From assembly GCA_900317305.1 (NCBI GenBank), contig ONGG01000018.1:1-51695 (forward strand): a stretch of 51,695 nucleotides of DNA. Reading direction: 5' to 3'. Of this stretch, positions 47,551 through 51,695 are shown one piece after another. The position numbers and the translations under genes were made by a program. The stretch's first letter is position 1. The number at the start of each line of letters is the position of its first letter. This DNA comes from an uncultured Prevotellaceae bacterium (GTDB lineage: Bacteria; Bacteroidota; Bacteroidia; Bacteroidales; Bacteroidaceae). The notes beneath the pieces were generated by a model. That model did no database searches. It was not told the origin of the DNA and was given only the letters and a program-made list of their open reading frames with translations.

Positions 47551-47596
47551 GATCACGTCCATACGAAAATGACACACCAATGGCAGCAAAATGCAT

Positions 47597-47604
47597 TATC
47601 TTTG
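47597..47604 (+). promoter_or_regulatory. Putative -7 promoter element upstream of the recombinase
   Basis: TATCTTTG on the plus strand matches TAnnTTTG. It lies 222 bases before the recombinase ATG, implying a long leader that contains a G9 tract (47625-47633) and a 38-codon open frame beginning at 47618. Confidence 0.45.
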
Positions 47605-47624
47605 CAACAACAAAAGGATGGTTC

Positions 47625-47633
47625 GGGGGGGGG
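47625..47633 (+). other. Nine-G homopolymer in the recombinase leader
   Basis: Nine consecutive G residues inside a short open frame (ATG at 47618, preceded by AAAAGG). Such tracts can slip during replication; here slippage would change the frame of the leader peptide. Function unproven. Confidence 0.6.
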
Positions 47634-47826
47634 TAATGCTGTGCATCAATAGTTGCCGTTGCCAAATACGGCAAAGATTGTGGGATTCGGAAAAACATCT
47701 TTGGAATACCTGCGAGATAAAAACGGCTTTGTGACAACCAACAAGAAGGCTGCACCAATAAAACTTCATTTTCATTTCGCAATGAGATTGAAAAATATTA
47801 ACTATTGCACAACACAATAGGATAAT

Positions 47827-49146
47827 ATGAATAAAAAACAAAATACCGACTCGACAGAACAACCGCGCATGGTGAAGTCTCATGACATTCATATCGATGC
47901 GGAATATGCAGAATGGATAGCCGAACTGAAGCACCGCTATCGCTCTGCCCAGGTGAAAGCAGCCGTCAAAATGAATGCCGAGAAGTTGTTGTTCAACCTC
48001 GTGGAAGCAGGAAATCCGCGATTATTGAAGAAATTAGTGAAGAATGACACCGAATATAGCCTATATTTGGAGTATCAGATGGGTTATAATCGTGACAATG
48101 GCACATCCATTCGTAAGAAGGAAAGTCTGTCACTGTATCTTTTGGCATCACCTCGTACACCCATCCAGAGACAGCAAAACAAAGAGACGCTGGAATTGGC
48201 CAAGAAGATTCGTTTCGAGCGTGAGCAGGAGTTCCTGGACAACCGCGAGGGGTATCGGCTGAAGAAAGAGAAAGGCATCAACTTCCTCGACTATTACCAG
48301 TCGTACATCAGCAGTTATACCAAGAAGGACATCCGCATGATTCAGATTGCCCTCAATTGTTTCCAGGACTTCCTTGCGGAGTATCATCCGCTGTTGAAAG
48401 ACTTCATCCGGCCCAATGCCATTACTCATGAAATGATGGTGAAGTTTGCCGAATATCTCCAGACTCGTAGTGTGGGTGAAGGGGCAAAAAGCATCTTGCA
48501 GCGATTCAAGAAGGTGGTGCGTTCTGCCGTTGACCAAGGCATCATGGCGAAAGATCCATGCAGGGGAGTAGTCTGTGTTGTTGATGACCAGGTGCTGAAG
48601 AAAGATGTGCTCTCACAAGAAGAGATCGTTAAACTTATCAACACCCACTATCAGTTTGAGAAAGAGAACGTGCGCAATGCCTTCATCTTCTGTCTCTATA
48701 CAGGCATGCGTTTCTGCGATGTCAAAGATTTGCGCTACTCGAATATTGACTACGCCAACAAACTCCTGCGCTTTGAACAGGACAAGACTAAAGGACACTC
48801 TGCCCGTAGTTGGGTCACCATTCCCCTCAATGACGGACTCATCCATCTGGTTGGCAGGTCAAAGGAAGGCGAGACAAAGGATTCGCTTGTTTTCAACCTT
48901 CCATCATACGAAAGCTGCTGTAAGTCCGTCAAGCGATGGGTGAAACGTGCCGGCATCGACAAGCACATTAGCTGGCATTGCGCTCGCCACTCCTTCGCCG
49001 TGAACATTCTCAACAACGGTGCCAACATAAAAACCGTTGCCAGCCTCCTTGGTCATAGCGGTTTGAAGCACACCGAGAAATACACCCGTGCCGTTGACAA
49101 GTTGAAAGAGGATGCCATCAATAGCCTGCCAGCACTCAACCTATAA
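47827..49146 (+). CDS. Tyrosine recombinase with an N-terminal DUF1016/YhcG-like segment
   Basis: 439 residues. The catalytic set is complete: Arg295 (YTGMRFCDVKDL), Lys322 (DKTKGHSAR), His384 and Arg387 (HISWHCARHSF), His410 (LLGHSG) and the nucleophile Tyr419 (HTEKYTR). A SAM-like core-binding domain lies at ~150-245. Residues ~22-57 (IDAEYAEWIAELKHRYRSAQ, then VKAAVKMNAEKLLFN) match the opening helices of DUF1016/YhcG nuclease proteins rather than a recombinase arm; family similarity is lost after LLFN, where recombinase arm sequence (DTEYSLYLEYQMGY, KKESLSLYLL) begins. The gene looks like a fusion by recombination. It sits 272 bases before hsdR, as invertases of type I specificity genes often do in Bacteroidetes. 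GC is lower than the core genes. Confidence 0.9.
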   Translation: MNKKQNTDSTEQPRMVKSHDIHIDAEYAEWIAELKHRYRSAQVKAAVKMNAEKLLFNLVEAGNPRLLKKLVKNDTEYSLYLEYQMGYNRDNGTSIRKKESLSLYLLASPRTPIQRQQNKETLELAKKIRFEREQEFLDNREGYRLKKEKGINFLDYYQSYISSYTKKDIRMIQIALNCFQDFLAEYHPLLKDFIRPNAITHEMMVKFAEYLQTRSVGEGAKSILQRFKKVVRSAVDQGIMAKDPCRGVVCVVDDQVLKKDVLSQEEIVKLINTHYQFEKENVRNAFIFCLYTGMRFCDVKDLRYSNIDYANKLLRFEQDKTKGHSARSWVTIPLNDGLIHLVGRSKEGETKDSLVFNLPSYESCCKSVKRWVKRAGIDKHISWHCARHSFAVNILNNGANIKTVASLLGHSGLKHTEKYTRAVDKLKEDAINSLPALNL

Positions 49147-49160
49147 CATTGATTTATTTA

Positions 49161-49218
49161 CTGGCGAAAAGAGAAGATATTTTTCCTTTCGCCAGCAAAC
49201 ATCATTGTTCTGGCGAAA
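49161..49218. repeat. Three CTGGCGAAA motifs (two direct, one inverted) between recombinase and hsdR
   Basis: CTGGCGAAA at 49161-49169, its reverse complement at 49187-49195, and a direct copy at 49210-49218. The first two form a 9-bp stem with a 17-base loop, just 15 bases after the recombinase stop. They may be a terminator or recombinase-binding sites. Confidence 0.6.
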
Positions 49219-49344
49219 GAAGAATAAGTTTAGTCCACATTGCGCATATATAGCAAGGTGGCAAACCAATCCTGATTTTATATATAATAATGTGAATAAT
49301 GCTTGTTTTTAGACCGTTAATGCAATTTTTCGACTAAAAATGAG

Positions 49345-49352
49345 TACCTTTG
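49345..49352 (+). promoter_or_regulatory. Putative -7 promoter element for hsdR
   Basis: TACCTTTG fits TAnnTTTG, 66 bases before the ATG. A TTTTT run lies at the -33 position. A small palindrome GAGATA-TTG-TATCTC (49374-49388) follows in the leader and could be an operator or hairpin. Confidence 0.55.
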
Positions 49353-49418
49353 TGCCGCAAATTGATTATATTGGAGATATTGTATCTCTAATGTTGTTCA
49401 ACATGATTTGATTCGAAT

Positions 49419-51695
49419 ATGACGCAGAGCGAAGAGATACTGGAGCAAGGACTGATAAAGACCCTGACGGAAATGAGCTACGAGTACGTTTCCATCAAGG
49501 AGGAAGAGAACTTGCTTGCTAATTTCAAGGTGCAGTTGGAGAAGCACAACCATAAGGAGCTGGCTGCGCATGGTCGTGAACACTTTACCGATAAGGAGTT
49601 CGACAAGATACTGCTCTACTTGGAGGGTGGTACCCGCTTTGAGAAGGCAAAGAAGCTCCGTGACTTGAAGAACTTCCAGTTAGAGAACGGTGAACGTGTG
49701 TGGATTGAGTTCATCAACAAGCAGCACTGGTGCCAAAACGAGTTTCAGGTCAGCAATCAGATAACCGTTGAGGGACGAAAGAAGTGCCGTTATGACGTTA
49801 CCATCCTCATCAACGGTTTGCCACTGGTACAGATAGAGTTGAAGAAGCGTGGTGTGGAGTTAAAACAGGCATACAACCAGATTCAACGATACCACAAGAC
49901 TTCGTTTCACGGGCTTTTTGATTACATCCAACTCTTCGTTATCAGCAACGGTGTAAATACCCGTTACTTTGCAAACAACCCTAATAGCGGCTATAAGTTC
50001 ACGTTCAACTGGACGGATGCAGAAAACGTACCTTTCAACGACCTGAGTAAGTTTGCCTACTTCTTTTTTGACAAGTGCAATCTTGGCAAGATGATAAGCA
50101 AGTATATAGTACTGCATGAGGGCGATAAGTGCCTAATGGTGCTTCGCCCCTATCAGTTCTATGCTGTGGAGCAGATACTCGACCGAGTGCAGAATTCTAA
50201 TAAGAACGGCTACATCTGGCACACTACAGGAGCAGGTAAGACCTTGACATCGTTCAAGGCGGCTCAGTTAGTGAGTGAGATTGATGGTATTGACAAGGTG
50301 ATGTTTGTCGTTGACCGCCACGACCTCGATACCCAGACACAATCGGAGTATGAAGCGTTTGAGCCGGGTGCCGTTGACAACACGGACAACACTAAGGAAC
50401 TTATCAAGCGATTGCGTAGTGACAGCAAGATTATCATTACAACAATTCAGAAGCTGAATGTGGCCGTTACCCGTGAGTATTACAACAAACGGTTGCAGGG
50501 AGTGCGTGATCAGAAAGTGGTGATGATTTTTGACGAGTGCCATCGCAGTCACTTCGGCGAATGTCATAAAAACATCGTGAAGTTCTTCAATAACCTACAG
50601 ATATTCGGTTTTACAGGAACGCCCATTTTTGCAGAGAATGCCAAACAGGAGCATACGACGGCAGAAGTATTTGGCGACTGTCTGCACAAATATCTCATCA
50701 AGGATGCCATTGCGGACGAGAATGTGCTTGGTTTCTTGGTAGAATACTATAAGGGGCAGCAGAATATAGACCTGTTCAGTGAAAAGCGCATGACGGAGAT
50801 AGCACAGTTCATCCTCAACAACTTCAACAAGTCAACATTTGACGGGGAGTTTAATGCTCTATTTGCCATCCAGTCCGTTTCCGTTCCCATGCTCTTGAAA
50901 TACTACAAGATATTCAAATCATTGAATCCGAAAATCAAGATTGGAGCCGTATTCACTTACGCTGCCAACGAGAGTCAGGACGATGCACAGACAGGCATGA
51001 ACCAAGGCTTTGCAGATGACAAGGTGACCTCTGACGAGTTGCAAGCCATCATGGACGACTATAATGAGATGTTCAATACGGCATTCACGACGGAGAACTT
51101 CAGCGCATATTACGATGACATCAACTTGCGTATGAAGAAGAAAAAGCCGGATATGGAACCTCTTGACCTACTGACTGCTGCAGGCATTCAGTCGTACCAA
51201 CCGTGTGCTGAACGAGAAGAAACGCTTTGGCAAGGTGGTATGTTTCCGTGACTTGAAGGATAACGTGGATGCTGCTATCAAGTTGTTCAGCAACAACCAG
51301 CCGAATGAATTTATCATCCGTGAGCCATTTGAAGAAGTGAAAAAGGAACTGAACAATCTCACTATTGAGTTCCTAAAGAAATACCCCAAGCCACAGTATA
51401 TCGACACACTGCAAAGCGAACTGGATAAGCGTGACTTCGTACTGGCATTCCGTGAAATCATCAAAAAGCAGGCTGAGATACAGATATACGAGGACTACAA
51501 TACCAATGATCCAGACCTCTACATGACCGAACAGGAGTTTGCCGATTTCAAGAGCAAATACCTGGACATCACTGTCGGCGTTATCAATCCTCCTGTCGAT
51601 GCTACGACTATGGCTGCAGAGGGAGAAATTCCCTATAATGACGAAAGTGGTTTGGAGGATATAGACTTCTGTCTGGAACTGCTTCATAGTGACGT
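49419..51695 (+). pseudogene. hsdR: Type I restriction enzyme R subunit, disrupted by internal deletion and frameshift; runs off the window
   Basis: The first frame codes 610 residues and stops at 51249-51251. It holds the nuclease domain (RYDVTILINGLPLVQIELKK: Asp126, Glu140, Lys142), Walker A TTGAGKT (Lys274), DECH box (372-375) and FTGTP. At about 51170-51176 the frame should continue into motif V (of the LVVNMFLTGFDA type), but the sequence jumps from EPLDLL straight to motif VI in another frame: LLQAFSRTNRVLNEKK from 51175. That second frame stays open to the window end (VCFRDLKDNVDAAIKLFSNN...). Roughly 30 codons are missing by comparison with the family. The protein cannot translocate DNA as written. 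hsdM and hsdS are not in the window. Confidence 0.88.

Overview
The window reads as chromosome of a Bacteroidales bacterium, most likely a relatively GC-rich member of Prevotellaceae. The evidence is a SusD-type lipoprotein, an Oar-type TonB-dependent receptor, type III glutamine synthetase, two C10 (streptopain-like) proteases with BspA-type repeats and C-terminal tails of the YTLDGRK...GIYI type, Omp28-family proteins, and several -7 promoter elements of the Bacteroidetes form TAnnTTTG. Genus and species cannot be fixed from sequence alone.

Layout. (1) 1-6.1 kb, plus strand: the end of a susD-like gene, a terminator, then an Oar-type receptor followed by a BACON/OB-fold lipoprotein. (2) 6.1-8.4 kb, minus strand: housekeeping operon yicC-gmk-nadD. 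(3) 8.5-17.5 kb, plus strand: tsaB, a DUF4290 gene, murA, rimM, dxr and rseP in tight order, a triple C/G-rich intergenic repeat, type III glutamine synthetase and a HAD phosphatase. (4) 17.6-32.8 kb, minus strand: an envelope/secretion block holding a TlpA-like thioredoxin, a DUF6029 outer-membrane protein, an Omp28 lipoprotein, a second Omp28 protein with a sorting-like tail, a 1514-residue multi-domain adhesin-like protein and two tandem C10 proteases. (5) 33-38.1 kb, minus strand: GH51 arabinofuranosidase and GH2 beta-galactosidase. (6) 38.3-42.7 kb: an alpha/beta hydrolase fused to a degenerate 5'-nucleotidase-like domain, then clpS-clpA-aat, the core of the bacterial leucine N-degron pathway. 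(7) 42.8-47.1 kb: a GH28 pectinase, a PAP2 phosphatase with a C-terminal barrel-like half, an exported nitroreductase and a small lipoprotein.

(8) 47.2 kb to the end is different: visibly lower GC, tandem repeats, a G9 tract, a tyrosine recombinase whose first ~57 residues look like the start of a DUF1016/YhcG nuclease, and a type I restriction hsdR broken by an internal deletion and frameshift that removes a helicase motif. This is an accessory defence region cut by the right window edge; hsdM and hsdS, if present, lie outside.

The most distinctive observations are the DUF1016-recombinase chimera beside the broken hsdR, repeated CTGGCGAAA motifs between them, a dispersed ~105-bp palindrome-ended repeat occurring at two loci with a third partial copy, the Cys-to-Asp MurA active site, the pseudo-enzyme fusion at 38.3 kb, and the thiol-rich envelope block.
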